Part shown: piece after piece, positions 22,342-22,364 of the stretch | Position numbering within the stretch: position 1 is the first letter of the stretch | Layout of the letters: each line of letters opens with the position of its first letter | IMG/VR virus record: IMGVR_UViG_3300022905_000068 | Span: 1-22,364 of that record | Strand: one strand, 5' to 3' | DNA length: 22,364 nucleotides | DNA from: a virus | The notes under the pieces: generated by a model | The model's input: the letters and a program-made list of their open reading frames with translations, nothing else | Told to the model about the DNA's origin: nothing | The model's database searches: none | Program-made: the position numbers and the translations under genes

Positions 22342-22364
22342 GCGTTATTTTTTATTTTTATTAT
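22335..22364 (+). promoter_or_regulatory. Candidate rightward sigma70 promoter at the window edge
   Basis: TTGTCA (22335-22340), 18 bases, then TATTAT (22359-22364): one mismatch in each box. It shares its -35 region with the leftward promoter and would drive a gene outside the window. The AT-rich sequence makes a chance match possible. The 81 bases after the last stop codon contain nothing else I can support. Confidence 0.3.

Overview
The window looks like the virion-structure and DNA-packaging region of a T4-like contractile-tailed phage (myovirus). The marine T4-like group related to cyanophages and pelagiphages fits best. The evidence is collinearity with the T4 late block (gp13, 14, 15, 16, 17, 18, 19, 20, 67-like, 21, 22, 23), T4-type late promoters (TATAAATA) in front of many of these genes, and fibre-like proteins built from modules common in marine phages. 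All supported genes lie on the + strand and are tightly packed, often with overlapping stop and start codons. No tRNA, integrase, insertion sequence, CRISPR array or host gene was seen, and the host cannot be named from this window.

Layout. Positions 1-5174 hold fibre or adhesin-type genes: the 3' end of one structural gene, two proteins with related Mtd-like N-termini, and between them a 944-residue protein with a beta-helix-like part, seven propeller-like repeats and an Ig-like domain. Positions 5191-7904 encode the neck and tail-completion proteins gp13, gp14 and gp15. Positions 7888-9958 encode both terminase subunits. Positions 10008-12459 encode the tail sheath and tube. Positions 12487-17005 encode the portal, prohead core proteins, prohead protease and scaffold, including one protein of unknown function. 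Positions 17060-18331 encode the major capsid protein, followed by a strong intrinsic terminator. A second gp19-type tail-tube protein follows (18439-19026). The last part is a recombination operon, uvsY-uvsW, joined by translational overlaps to a GT-A-type glycosyltransferase and a small conserved-looking protein. The last 81 bases are AT-rich and contain promoter-like elements in both directions.

How the parts work together. Portal, core proteins, scaffold and gp23 would assemble a prohead. The gp21 protease would then degrade the core and trim gp23. Terminase would package DNA through the portal, gp13 and gp14 would seal the neck, and the gp15-capped sheath and tube would join; the fibres would provide adhesion. 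UvsY and UvsW serve recombination-dependent replication, and their operon carries a sigma70-type promoter as well as a late promoter.

The least expected features are accessory beta-rich modules in three otherwise conserved tail and neck proteins (gp13, gp15, gp18), with gp15 and gp18 sharing the same repeat type; the seven-repeat propeller in the large fibre-like protein; a linear motif shared by the gp68-position protein and the scaffold; a perfect sigma70 promoter consensus inside uvsW ahead of the glycosyltransferase; and a near-consensus promoter on the opposite strand at the right end. No wholly new multi-gene system could be demonstrated.
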